This document shows, one piece after another, positions 27,177-36,250 of a stretch of DNA of 64,000 bases. The notes under the pieces are model-generated. The model was not told the origin of the DNA. It saw only the letters and a list, made by a program, of their open reading frames with translations, and did no database searches. The position numbers and the translations under genes were made by a program. How positions within the stretch are numbered: position 1 is the stretch's first letter; each line of letters opens with the position of its first letter. The stretch is from UBA5239 sp031548025 (lineage in GTDB: Bacteria > Verrucomicrobiota > Lentisphaeria > Victivallales > Victivallaceae), in the NCBI GenBank assembly GCA_031548025.1, contig JAVBRM010000011.1:62001-126000 (forward strand), written 5' to 3'.

Positions 27177-27851
27177 TCATTGCCACTGAATCATCTTTAC
27201 TTCGATCAGCGGCGCCGCCAAGGGACTGCAGTGCCCATCCACCCAGAGGAAATTGACTCTGCCGCTGTGAATCGCCTCCAGACGCCACGGGGTACCGGGG
27301 AAAGGATTGAACGCCCACTTGGAATTGGTGGAGCCGTCCTTGGAGGTATTGCCGCGTACTTCAAAACAGCGGTTGATGTTGGAATCCGGGCCGTCCCCGA
27401 TCATGATCACCGCGGAGGGTTTCTTGATCTGCTCGAATTTATAAAACTTATTGCTGGAAGTCCAAAGCAGCATCGGCAACACCTGGGTATTGACCGAATA
27501 ATCCGTCGCAGCAGGTTTCTTACGATGCGACGGACAAGTGACGACTTTATCCATGGCAACTTTTTTATCCTGGGAAGGACTACCGAAATAAGAGGCTATC
27601 GGCCCGGTCCACTCCGTAAAAACGGATTTACCGGTGGTGCCGGCATTGCTGTATCCATACGGCAACGTGCCGTTCCAGTCGTTGCTGTACGAGGCAAAAA
27701 TGGTCCCGATTTGTCTCTCGTTGCTGAGGCAATTGGCGGAATGAGCCTTTTCACGGGCTTTGCTCAAGGCCGGCAGCAACATCGCCGCCAATATCATAAT
27801 AATCGCGATCACCACCAACAGCTCAATGAGTGTAAATTTCTTACTGTTCAT
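27177..27851 (-). CDS. Pseudopilin, close paralogue of the 25163 pilin
   Basis: A 224-residue prepilin-like protein. Leader MNSKK, then FTLIELL and a helix ending LLPALSKAREKAHSANC. It has H-X9-DG (HSGRVNFLWVDGH) and the same IEVKMIQWQ tail as the 25163 pilin. It begins 3 bases after the LacI regulator stop, and its ribosome site (AGAGGATG) lies within the end of that gene, suggesting translational coupling. No hydrolase follows; the next gene is the GntR regulator with its own promoter. Confidence 0.92.
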   Translation of the reverse strand: MNSKKFTLIELLVVIAIIMILAAMLLPALSKAREKAHSANCLSNERQIGTIFASYSNDWNGTLPYGYSNAGTTGKSVFTEWTGPIASYFGSPSQDKKVAMDKVVTCPSHRKKPAATDYSVNTQVLPMLLWTSSNKFYKFEQIKKPSAVIMIGDGPDSNINRCFEVRGNTSKDGSTNSKWAFNPFPGTPWRLEAIHSGRVNFLWVDGHCSPLAAPLIEVKMIQWQ

Positions 27852-27854
27852 GTT

Positions 27855-28937
27855 TTATGCATCCTCTTTTAATTCTTTATTGAAATTCAATCTGAAGTCC
27901 ATTTCCAGTGACATCGGGGTATTGATGCGGTACAGGGCGTCGATGGTACGATTCGGGCAGCCGCAGCTGCCGCCTTTCAGCAGATAAGGTTCGATTTTGA
28001 TATTGGCAAATCCGGCGTTGACTTCTTTCTTCCGGATCCGCTCAAGCAGCAAATTTACAATTGCTTGCGCCTGATCATGAATCGGCTGAATCACCGTAGT
28101 CAGCGACACCGGACAGAAGTCGGTAAAAGTGTAGCCGTCGCAGCCGATGATCGCGATATCCTCCGGCACCCGGATGCCGTTTGCCAGCAGACTGCACAGG
28201 ACTTTCGCCGCGACATAGTCGTTGGAACAAAACAGCGCGGTAGCTTTCCGCTTTTTCAGGTACTCCAGCATTTTATCAATTCTGCCGTCGATATCACAAA
28301 GAGTCAGGACATCCTGATTGTCGATATGAATATTTCTTTCCTGATGCGCCTGCCGCCAACCATCGATCCGGCGCGGCGCCGAATGCGCCGCAATGGTCAC
28401 ATAAACCACCTTGTCATGTCCATGCTCCAGCAGGTGCCGGGTGGCGATATAACCGATCCGCTGATTGTCGATGCCCACATCAAATCCGTTTTCATTGTTG
28501 TGCGAGCCGAATACGTGAGGCACATGCAAACAACCTCTCAGTTCGACTTCATTGAGTGAATTCAAGATCACCACGCCGTCTGTTCCGTGTGAAACCAGCT
28601 CAACAATCTGACTGGAATACGAGTAATTCTTGCGTCCATATTGACACACCAGCGTGTTGTATCCCTCCGGAAACAGCAATGCGCCGATTTCGGCCTCCAC
28701 CTGGGCGTACCAACCGGTACCGGTGGAAGAAGCAATACCGACAACCCCGGTCGGAGCCCCGACCAAGGCACGCGCCGATTTATTGGGAACATAGTTCAGT
28801 TCCCTGGCCAGCTTCTGGATCTGCTCTTTTTTCGCAGGGGAAATACGGCTGTTGCCGCCATTCCCGTAGAGAGCCGCCGAAACCACCTGGCGCGACACCC
28901 CGGCGAGCATCGCAATATCTTTCATCGTCACAGACAT
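27855..28937 (-). CDS. LacI-family transcriptional regulator
   Basis: A 360-residue protein with a classic LacI helix-turn-helix (MKDIAMLAGVSRQVVSAALY), a hinge (LARELNYVPNKSARALVG) and a sugar-binding sensor (GVVGIASS, DGVVILNSLNEVEL, ALFCSNDYVAAKVLCSLLANG, IAIIGCDGYTFTDFCPVSLTTV). The residues near the C-terminus contain a CGC cluster (GGSCGCPNRT). The start is preceded by TTGAGG. A 14-bp palindrome with a central CG lies 21 bases upstream of the start codon and is the probable operator, so autoregulation is likely. The pilin gene is coupled downstream. Confidence 0.92.
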   Translation of the reverse strand: MSVTMKDIAMLAGVSRQVVSAALYGNGGNSRISPAKKEQIQKLARELNYVPNKSARALVGAPTGVVGIASSTGTGWYAQVEAEIGALLFPEGYNTLVCQYGRKNYSYSSQIVELVSHGTDGVVILNSLNEVELRGCLHVPHVFGSHNNENGFDVGIDNQRIGYIATRHLLEHGHDKVVYVTIAAHSAPRRIDGWRQAHQERNIHIDNQDVLTLCDIDGRIDKMLEYLKKRKATALFCSNDYVAAKVLCSLLANGIRVPEDIAIIGCDGYTFTDFCPVSLTTVIQPIHDQAQAIVNLLLERIRKKEVNAGFANIKIEPYLLKGGSCGCPNRTIDALYRINTPMSLEMDFRLNFNKELKEDA

Positions 28938-28957
28938 TTTACCTCAAGATTAACATG

Positions 28958-28971
28958 ACTGCACGTGCAGT
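28958..28971. promoter_or_regulatory. 14-bp perfect palindrome, probable LacI-family operator
   Basis: ACTGCACGTGCAGT is a perfect palindrome centred on CG, the pattern typical of LacI-family operators. It lies immediately upstream of the LacI gene on the minus strand. No good -35/-10 pair was found next to it. Confidence 0.6.
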
Positions 28972-29080
28972 TAATAATAAAATAATCTGTTTTTCAGAAA
29001 AATCAATAGTGATAATATTTTTTCCGGATATTTTCCCAGTACGGCTTCAAACCGAAAAAAGTGGTATACCGCCGGAAAGA

Positions 29081-29866
29081 TCAATAGGATAACGTTTTCT
29101 GTATCCTGTCTCTCTGGTAATAGTTGAAGGTATTGGCGGATATCTGATTGGCGTAATAATCATGCAAGTTGTTGGCAGTATCCTTGAAAAATATTTCCGG
29201 ATTTTGCAGTGCGGCATGCCCGTCCACATAGCTTCCGACGAATTGGTCGGCATGGCGGGCGGAAGGATAAGCGCCGCTTCCGTTCATGACAACGGAGTAA
29301 AACTGCCGCGAACCGGCAAGTTCAAAGCTGTCCAGTGTCAGGATTACCGTGGAAGGACGGGATAATTGTTTCCCGTTTAGAACAACAAAATCATAGGATG
29401 GAGAAGTGAGGGAACCTGACGAAACAACCTTGGGATTATAGATTCCTTTTTTTCCGGCCGTAGTTCGGTAAACGCCATAGACTTCCCACTTGACGTCGGT
29501 GATGCCGTCGCCATCAGCGGCTGTTATGGGAAGTGAGGGGCAGTGCCAGAGATTGCCGCCGATATTGGCGTATTTGCCGCAACCTATAGTCTGAGCCATA
29601 GTTCGGTGATTGATACCGCACTGCGGACAGTTGGCGAAACGGATCTCAATCGGATAGCCGCCGTCATAGTCGCCGGCATAAGAGGTGGCGCCAAGGATAA
29701 TCTGTTTCTGATTGGAAACACATTGAATAGTTCGCGCCTTTTCCCGGGCTAAATTCAACGCCGGAAGCAGCATTGCCGCCAAAATTGCGATGATCGCGAT
29801 CACTACCAGGAGCTCGATGAGTGTGAAATCAGATATACGAAAGCGACGGAACTGAGTGATGTTCAT
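29081..29866 (-). CDS. Pseudopilin with H-X9-DG motif
   Basis: A 261-residue prepilin-like protein. The leader MNITQFRRFRISD is longer than in the other pilins and ends in Asp before FTLIELL; the helix ends LLPALNLAREKART. H-X9-DG is canonical (HADQFVGSYVDGH). Cysteines (CPQCG near residue 75) could bind metal or form a disulfide. The ATG overlaps the stop of the beta-helix gene by 4 bases, with an AAGGAG ribosome site inside that gene, so translation is probably coupled. It ends the sialidase/beta-helix/pilin operon, in which the pilin comes last instead of first. Confidence 0.9.
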   Translation of the reverse strand: MNITQFRRFRISDFTLIELLVVIAIIAILAAMLLPALNLAREKARTIQCVSNQKQIILGATSYAGDYDGGYPIEIRFANCPQCGINHRTMAQTIGCGKYANIGGNLWHCPSLPITAADGDGITDVKWEVYGVYRTTAGKKGIYNPKVVSSGSLTSPSYDFVVLNGKQLSRPSTVILTLDSFELAGSRQFYSVVMNGSGAYPSARHADQFVGSYVDGHAALQNPEIFFKDTANNLHDYYANQISANTFNYYQRDRIQKTLSY

Positions 29867-32800
29867 TTTTTCGACTCCTTATTATTAAAGCCGGAATTGG
29901 TGAATTTTGAGGGTTCCAGACCAATTTGCAATTTTTTACAATCCGGTGCATTTGCAAAAAAATCACTGAAATATAGCAAACGATAAATTCTTTTTTCCGG
30001 ATCATATTTCAGTTCTTTTTCCCGCATTTGTTTTTCCAGTGAATCGGCCTGTTTCACCATATTGTCCGTACCGGTGAATTTAAGTTCGAATTCCGGTAAA
30101 ATTGTCAGTTCGGGGTTTGTGAAAAAACTGTTTCGGGGCCTATCATATTGCTTGAGATATTGGGGATACGTCATTTTCTGCGGTATTCCAGTATCCGCGG
30201 ACTGGGACAGGAATAACCGTTCATCGGACGGCTGCCGCAGAAGAAATACATTATTGCCTTCTACAAATGCTTTCAGACTGTTGGTTTCAAGAAGCGGTTC
30301 GAAAAATTTTCTGGGCACAAGATCCACGAAAATATTATTTTGCAACAATGCCGTTTCCGCAGGATTGTTGAATATCTGAAGATGCTTGATCTGATTGACA
30401 TACCAGACGTTGTTGCGGATCGTCAATTCCGGGCAATTTTTGAAACGGGCTCCTCTGAATCCCCGGACGATTACATTATTGTCAAAGGTCATGTCGGCAA
30501 TGTCCGACGCATTGACGAAAAACGGCGTATAATGTGCTCCGGCACGTCCGTCATACATACAGCGGCTTATATGGATGTTTTTCCCGCTGTCAAGGCGGAT
30601 GGCGGCGGAATTGATTGAAAGATAGTTGACGATGTTGCGGAAATAAATACCGTCAATCACAACATTTGACTTGCCCATCAGACTGATCATTTGCTGCATG
30701 ACCCCTTTCCCGTCCAGAAAAACCTGTTCGCCGGGAGCGCTTTTCAAAGTCATGGGCTTTCCGGCATCACCGCTGTTCCGGATATAAATCATTTCGGTAT
30801 AGCTGCCGCCATGAATGATGATGCTGTCGCCGGGTTTTGCCTGGTCGCAGGCATGGGAAATGCTCCGTAATGGATGTTCCGGTGTGCCGGAGGCCTGATC
30901 ATTGCCGTTTACGGCGACATGATACTCGCGGGGAGCCGGATCTTCCGGCAGAGTCGTGAATGTTTGTGGTTCCGTGGCTTCCAGTTTTATGCGAAAGAAA
31001 TATTTTGTTCCGGGAAGAAGTCCGGTCAGGCTCATGCTCCGGTAGTTGCCCGGATCGGATGGCCCGGAAAGACGTTGGCGGCACTGACGGTCCGTTCCAT
31101 ACAGGATTTCAGCTCCGGCGTCCGGGGTGTCGGTCCACCATTCAATATTGGCGGTAGTGGCTGTCACCGAATATATGAACGGGCCGGTGATTTCCGGAGT
31201 TGCCGGCTTCGAAAAGGGGCGCGGCCCTTGCGAAAGCGCATCAAGTCCGCGCCCCGCGAAGATTTCAGCATTTTGGAGTGTGAAATTGCCTTTGGCGGCA
31301 TCGGCGAATACCGGTGCGGGGTGGGGAGAATCAAGGTTTACCAGATTGTTTTCATGGTTCAGAAGGTCGGCCGGGAGTGCAATATTACTGTGCCGGAGGC
31401 CGGTGGCATTTCCCAGCTCCGGCTTGACCGTAAAGGCATTGCGGATCAATTTCAGATTTTCCCCTTTCACAGTCAGTTTACTGCCGAAAGCACACCCGGT
31501 AATGTAAAGATCGTTGCCATTCAAACTTACCGGGGAACCGATGAAATTTATTTCCCTCAAGGTGACATTATTGCCGTTGACGGCAAGGCCGCCAGTAATG
31601 AGCGCCCTGCCGTTGTTGCCGCGGGTTTGGAGAATAATGTTATCGGCGGCGATTTTTCCGCCGTTGTAAGTTCCCGGCAACAGATAGACCGTATCGCCGG
31701 TTTTGATATTGGCGTAACTTTTCCAGGCATTGTCTACCGAATTTCCCGGACGCGAATCATCGCCGTCCGGTGCAATAAAGAAAACATTATCCGGAGCGGG
31801 AAGTCCATTTTCCAGACCTCTTGCTCCGGCTTGCGGGCGGAAATCGTAATTTACCGGATCGGCAAACATCTTGTCGAGGTCGGTGGCCGGGAACCGGGAA
31901 ATAACCGGAGTCGAGTCTTTCGCGTTATAGGCATTTCTCCAATTATAACGAATGCTATTGCGAACGACAGGGGAATTAATTACATTCGCATATGAATTAA
32001 TCACCATTGATTCTTTGATTGTTCCCGGTTTGATATCAAGCCTGGCGAACCCAAACGTCCGGCAGTTTTCGATAATGCAATTTTTACTGGCTCTCCCGTA
32101 AAAACGTATTACGAACCCCTGCGGATTGTTAGGCGCGAAACTTTCGCAATTTGAAATGCGGGAATATTGAGAGCTGAAAAAAACAATGTTGCCGCCTTCA
32201 TAAACAAAGGGAGTTCCGTTGCCGTAAGCCGTGCATCCGTCGACCAGTGAATTCATGGACTGAAAGAAAAGAATACCGTTGCTGTTCAGAAAGGTCCGGC
32301 ATCTTTTCACGGTAATGTTTTCCGAATGAATCAGAAAGCCAATTCCGGCGCTGGTTTTTTCCGAAGAGCCCTTATCCTGTTCCGGAGAACAGAAACCGGT
32401 AAGCATAATTCCGTCGATCGTGATATTTTTTGAACGGACGAAGCGCATACCACAATCCAGCACCGAAACGGATATCCGGTAATTATCCGGAGATTTCCCA
32501 TCCGCGGTTGAAATATAAAGCTTTTGCGACTGGGCATCATGATAATATAACCCCCTCCCAAACTCAAGGTCACGGATCGTTGTTGACGGTAAATAGATTT
32601 TCAAATTATCGTGTTCAATGACCGCGTTTACATTCCGCTTCCAGTCGGCAACGTAAACAAATCTGTACCCTTCAACCGGCTTGAATCCGGAGGCAGGGAG
32701 GTCTCCCCGCATCAGGACACTGCCGGGAAGCCTCGCCTTGATAACGGTATTTTTGTCTTTATCGCCAAAATCCTTCAGGGTAACAGATTCACGATATTCG

Positions 32801-32991
32801 CCGGGATCGATGGTCAAGGTATCGCCGCTTTTCAACCTGTTAAAAGCTTTGGCGATATGGCGGAAAGCCGTTCCCGGAGAATGCCCGTCATTGGCATCAT
32901 TTCCCTGATGGCTGACAAAATATTCAGCCGCAACGAGCGGAAATGCGGCGATACTCAGAAGAATCACAAGCAGGCGGATATAACTATTCAT
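29863..32991 (-). CDS. Secreted right-handed beta-helix protein with fibronectin-like insert
   Basis: A 1042-residue protein with a signal peptide (residues 1-22). Three DUF1565-type openings of a parallel beta-helix are visible: near residue 23 (EYFVSHQGNDANDG, then SGDTLTIDPGEY), near 400 (FFIAPDGDDSRPGN, TGDTVYLLPGTYNGG) and near 687 (EYHVAVNGNDQASGT, PGDSIIIHGGSY). A fibronectin type III-like domain occupies about 597-680 (TATTANIEWWTDTP, LLPGTKYFFRI). Such beta-helices are typical of pectate lyase-like or other polysaccharide-degrading proteins. Catalytic residues were not identified. Its start overlaps the sialidase-like gene by 8 bases. Confidence 0.8.
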   Translation of the reverse strand: MNSYIRLLVILLSIAAFPLVAAEYFVSHQGNDANDGHSPGTAFRHIAKAFNRLKSGDTLTIDPGEYRESVTLKDFGDKDKNTVIKARLPGSVLMRGDLPASGFKPVEGYRFVYVADWKRNVNAVIEHDNLKIYLPSTTIRDLEFGRGLYYHDAQSQKLYISTADGKSPDNYRISVSVLDCGMRFVRSKNITIDGIMLTGFCSPEQDKGSSEKTSAGIGFLIHSENITVKRCRTFLNSNGILFFQSMNSLVDGCTAYGNGTPFVYEGGNIVFFSSQYSRISNCESFAPNNPQGFVIRFYGRASKNCIIENCRTFGFARLDIKPGTIKESMVINSYANVINSPVVRNSIRYNWRNAYNAKDSTPVISRFPATDLDKMFADPVNYDFRPQAGARGLENGLPAPDNVFFIAPDGDDSRPGNSVDNAWKSYANIKTGDTVYLLPGTYNGGKIAADNIILQTRGNNGRALITGGLAVNGNNVTLREINFIGSPVSLNGNDLYITGCAFGSKLTVKGENLKLIRNAFTVKPELGNATGLRHSNIALPADLLNHENNLVNLDSPHPAPVFADAAKGNFTLQNAEIFAGRGLDALSQGPRPFSKPATPEITGPFIYSVTATTANIEWWTDTPDAGAEILYGTDRQCRQRLSGPSDPGNYRSMSLTGLLPGTKYFFRIKLEATEPQTFTTLPEDPAPREYHVAVNGNDQASGTPEHPLRSISHACDQAKPGDSIIIHGGSYTEMIYIRNSGDAGKPMTLKSAPGEQVFLDGKGVMQQMISLMGKSNVVIDGIYFRNIVNYLSINSAAIRLDSGKNIHISRCMYDGRAGAHYTPFFVNASDIADMTFDNNVIVRGFRGARFKNCPELTIRNNVWYVNQIKHLQIFNNPAETALLQNNIFVDLVPRKFFEPLLETNSLKAFVEGNNVFLLRQPSDERLFLSQSADTGIPQKMTYPQYLKQYDRPRNSFFTNPELTILPEFELKFTGTDNMVKQADSLEKQMREKELKYDPEKRIYRLLYFSDFFANAPDCKKLQIGLEPSKFTNSGFNNKESKK

Positions 32992-34120
32992 CGGTTATCC
33001 TCGCCATTACGGTGTTGCTTTTGTATTCGGCGTGGGAACGTTCTTCGCCGGCGGTGATCAGGGCTTCGCGGTCCGAAAGGCGGTACGGATGGAAATTGCC
33101 GTAGAGCGCGGCCTGGAACTTGGCGTCGGTGTCCTCCGGCATCATTGGAAATACCACTTGTTCGGAATCGCGGATCAGCACCATTTTGACCGGATCGACT
33201 TGGGCGATCAGCAGGGGCGAGCGCCAACGCATCAGGTGCTGATTGTACGGCAGTTTGCGGTTGTAAATAAGATAAAGCCCGCTCTTCAACTGGAGCCAAT
33301 GCTGCTGGGTATTGGTCATGGTAAGCACTTCGCCGTCGTCGAAAGCCCACGGTTTCATTCCACCGAAACCCAGTTGGTCATCCAACTCGGCATAATAACC
33401 GTGCCCGTCTTCGGTGCGCAGACTCATCAGGAAACGGCCTTCATGGCGGCACAACTGCGGTTCCATCAAGCCGCGCCCGACCGGCAGTTCCAGGGTGCCG
33501 CCGCGCGTTTCCGGGGTGATCACCGTTCCATCGTAACGGCACAGATAAACCGTGCAAATCCGGTCCTTGCGGCCCCAGGTGCCCACGGTCAGCGGCAAAT
33601 AAATCCGGTCGCCGTCCATGACTTTCTGCGAACAACCGCAGGTATAGCATGAATTACTTTTGAATTCCGGTATTTCCAGTTTCTGACGGGTGGTGTTCCA
33701 CTGGCCGGAGGCGTCGCGAACGGCGTATATCGGATACCGCTGAAGTTTCCAGCGGTCTTCCCGACCGCTCCAATCACCGAATGTATCGTAAAGTCTTCCA
33801 GCGCGGTAATAAACATTGTGCCCGATGGTAAGTACGGTCCGGGTCGGTTCGTGATATTCGGGGACCACGTCGCATATGCCCTCGATAATACCGTCGATGG
33901 CTTCTTTGCGTCCCATTTCCGGAATCGGCTGTGGGGAGCTCCAGGTTTCGCCGCCGTCATCGGACAGGGATTCGTGTACCGGCAAATAATAATCACTGCC
34001 CTCGATACTCTGCAGGGTCATGAGCAATTTTCCGGAAGCGGTAGCAGTGACTTTCGGATGAAACCACGAGATATTTTTACCGGAACGATTTTCCCATACG
34101 GTTTTGACGATTATTTTCAT
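32984..34120 (-). CDS. Sialidase-like (BNR/Asp-box) beta-propeller protein
   Basis: A 378-residue protein resembling the sialidase superfamily. An Asp-box occurs near residue 55 (SLSDDGGETWSSP), followed by propeller-like strands. The family removes terminal sugars such as sialic acid, but many members act on other substrates. No signal peptide is visible, unlike most large proteins in this window, so it may be cytoplasmic. It is first in an operon with a beta-helix protein and a pilin, and diverges from an AraC regulator. An AAAGGA ribosome site precedes the ATG. Confidence 0.78.
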   Translation of the reverse strand: MKIIVKTVWENRSGKNISWFHPKVTATASGKLLMTLQSIEGSDYYLPVHESLSDDGGETWSSPQPIPEMGRKEAIDGIIEGICDVVPEYHEPTRTVLTIGHNVYYRAGRLYDTFGDWSGREDRWKLQRYPIYAVRDASGQWNTTRQKLEIPEFKSNSCYTCGCSQKVMDGDRIYLPLTVGTWGRKDRICTVYLCRYDGTVITPETRGGTLELPVGRGLMEPQLCRHEGRFLMSLRTEDGHGYYAELDDQLGFGGMKPWAFDDGEVLTMTNTQQHWLQLKSGLYLIYNRKLPYNQHLMRWRSPLLIAQVDPVKMVLIRDSEQVVFPMMPEDTDAKFQAALYGNFHPYRLSDREALITAGEERSHAEYKSNTVMARITDE

Positions 34121-34233
34121 AGTATCCTTTATGATTCAATCTTGTTTTTTATAATTATAACATTATTTTAAGAATTGTATATAGTAAAAATGTTTGAAAA
34201 ATTGTAATAATATGACATTTGGAAGATTTTGTT

Positions 34234-35046
34234 ATGCAAACGCGGATGCCGCTGTCAAAAGTGTATGATTTTCTGGATTCCCTGCGGATCGAAAAAGTCA
34301 TGTTCGCATTGTCCAAACCGGTCATTCCGTCGGCTTATGCCAATCCGTTTATCCGCCTGATTACGGTGCCGGATGATGGGGTTTATTGTATCCGGGCGGT
34401 GCTGGACAATGAAATCCGCGAGTTCTGCCTGAAAAGAGGCGATCTGCTCTGCTGCTTGCCGGATTCGTGCGTACAGCGTATTGATTCTCCGGAGAACAGT
34501 CCACTGTCGGTGGTATTCAAACAGTATTGCATCCGGTTTGTCTGTACGCCATCGGACCCCGGCAGACGAAATTACTTTTACCATAGCGAACACTCCCTGT
34601 CTCCGGGCGGGCATTTCCTGCTGCGTGGGTTGCTGGCGTTTGCCCGCGAAAACCGCCCGCAGACAATGCTGATCAGCGTTGCCGAATCTTTATTTGACGC
34701 CATCCGCAGTGATCTGGATCGCGACCAAACCTGCGAAAGCAAAGCCGCCCGGACCTATCGCGAAGCACTGCAACTGATGCAGTCCCGTTTCCAGAGCGAT
34801 GTTTCGCGGGACGATATCGCAGCGGCGCTGGAAATCACGCCGACTCACCTGAGCCGCCTGTTCAAACAGCTAGGAGTAAAGGGGTTCAATGAAACACTGA
34901 CCCGGATGCGCCTGGAACACGCTGCCGAGTTGCTAGGCGACAACAAGCTGTCGCTCGATACGATTGCCACGCAATCCGGATTCCAAAGCGCCTCGTATTT
35001 CATCAAAGTCTACAAGAAATACCATGGCACTACACCGCGGCATTAA
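34234..35046 (+). CDS. AraC-family transcriptional regulator
   Basis: A 270-residue protein. The C-terminal 100 residues carry two AraC helix-turn-helix units (VSRDDIAAALEITPTHLSRLFKQ and LSLDTIATQSGFQSASYFIKVYKKYHG, ending TPRH). The N-terminal part is a probable ligand-binding cupin-like domain. A TTG at 34219 would add five residues; the ATG at 34234 is preferred, with GGAAG 8 bases upstream. It is divergent from the sialidase/beta-helix/pilin operon across 113 bases and is its likely activator. Confidence 0.88.
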   Translation: MQTRMPLSKVYDFLDSLRIEKVMFALSKPVIPSAYANPFIRLITVPDDGVYCIRAVLDNEIREFCLKRGDLLCCLPDSCVQRIDSPENSPLSVVFKQYCIRFVCTPSDPGRRNYFYHSEHSLSPGGHFLLRGLLAFARENRPQTMLISVAESLFDAIRSDLDRDQTCESKAARTYREALQLMQSRFQSDVSRDDIAAALEITPTHLSRLFKQLGVKGFNETLTRMRLEHAAELLGDNKLSLDTIATQSGFQSASYFIKVYKKYHGTTPRH

Positions 35047-35050
35047 GAGA

Positions 35051-36232
35051 TCAGATGAAATTCCAGGGACGAACCATCATGCCGTTACGGGTATAAAAGT
35101 CTCTTCCTCCATAAACCAGCATGCCGGGACAATCGTCATTGAGTTTGGAGTAATAGCTCAATCCGTCGAACATGCTGCTGGAAACAGTCTGTCCTGATTT
35201 GATTTCAACAGGCAGCAGCTTCTCGCCGTTTTCGAGGAGGAGATCCACTTCGTGACCCGAGGTGTCCCGCCAGAAATACAATGGAGGTTCTTTGCCGGCA
35301 TTCAAAGCGCATTTAAAGAATTCCGAAACGACGAAGGTTTCGAAGATATTGCCTCGCAAACTGTGAAGTTGCAGTTCATCCGACGATCTGATGCCGAGCA
35401 GATAACAGACCAATCCGCTGTCATAGAAGTATAATTTGGGGCTTTTTATCAGACGTTTATTGAAATTCTTCTGATGCGGCTGGAGCATAAATACGGCATA
35501 ACTCGCGCTCAAAAGCGACAACCAGCGCTTGACCGTCGGCACGGAAACCCCGGCGTCGTTGCCCAACGAAGTCATATCGAGAATCTGTCCGGTTCGTCCA
35601 GCACAGAGGCGCAAGAAGCGTTCAAAAGTTTCAAGATCGCCGACATTGAGCAACGTTCTGACATCGCGCTCAAGATACGTCCTGGTATAGTTGCCGAGCC
35701 ACTCCGTGGGATCGACTTCGGTGTCGTACAGCGGCGGATAACCGCCTTTGAACACTTGCCCGTAACAATCGAGTTTGCTTGCCGGAACCGTGGCTTCCGA
35801 AAGATTGAAGATGTCCGGGTTTTCACTTGAGGATATCTCCCGGGTTGAAAACGGCAGCAGCTTGAAAATGGCGCAGCGTCCGGCCAGCGATTGGGAAACG
35901 GCTTCCATCAAATGAAAATTCTGCGAACCGGTCAAGATAAACTCACCTTTTCTTTTATGCTCGTCGACCGCCACCATGATGGAACTGAACAGTTCCGGTG
36001 CGCGCTGGGCTTCGTCAATGATGACTTTACCTTGAAAGCGCGCCAAAAAACCGTTGGGGTCGCTCTTGGCGTAATCCAGCATTTCCAGGCGTTCCAGGTT
36101 TACGTACTCATAATCGGGGAATAGTTCCCGGCAGAGCGTGGTTTTGCCGGACTGGCGCGGTCCGGTCACCGCGACCACGGGATAATGCTTTGCCGCCTTT
36201 TGAATGGATGGGCTTAAGTGTCTGTAAATCAT
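35051..36232 (-). CDS. AAA+ ATPase with DUF4143 domain
   Basis: A 393-residue protein of the AAA_14/DUF4143 family. Walker A is at about residues 24-33 (GPRQSGKTTL) and Walker B near 70 (KVIIDEAQRAPELF). The C-terminal DUF4143 part has ETFVVSEFFK and then a PD-(D/E)XK nuclease-like arrangement (GHEVDLLLE, then VEIKSG). The cellular role of this common family is unclear; members are often scattered and mobile, and some may act in DNA transactions. It stands alone, converging with the AraC gene, and has duplicated promoter-like repeats upstream. Confidence 0.9.
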   Translation of the reverse strand: MIYRHLSPSIQKAAKHYPVVAVTGPRQSGKTTLCRELFPDYEYVNLERLEMLDYAKSDPNGFLARFQGKVIIDEAQRAPELFSSIMVAVDEHKRKGEFILTGSQNFHLMEAVSQSLAGRCAIFKLLPFSTREISSSENPDIFNLSEATVPASKLDCYGQVFKGGYPPLYDTEVDPTEWLGNYTRTYLERDVRTLLNVGDLETFERFLRLCAGRTGQILDMTSLGNDAGVSVPTVKRWLSLLSASYAVFMLQPHQKNFNKRLIKSPKLYFYDSGLVCYLLGIRSSDELQLHSLRGNIFETFVVSEFFKCALNAGKEPPLYFWRDTSGHEVDLLLENGEKLLPVEIKSGQTVSSSMFDGLSYYSKLNDDCPGMLVYGGRDFYTRNGMMVRPWNFI

Positions 36233-36250
36233 TTCACGCCTCTGATGTCT

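Noticed and set aside
34121..34233. Possible divergent promoters between the sialidase-like and AraC genes
   Set aside because: Several TATAAT-like boxes exist in the AT-rich stretch, but none has a convincing -35 partner.
35051..36232. AAA+/DUF4143 gene as part of a toxin-antitoxin or defence system
   Set aside because: No partner gene lies next to it, and the family alone does not support that role.
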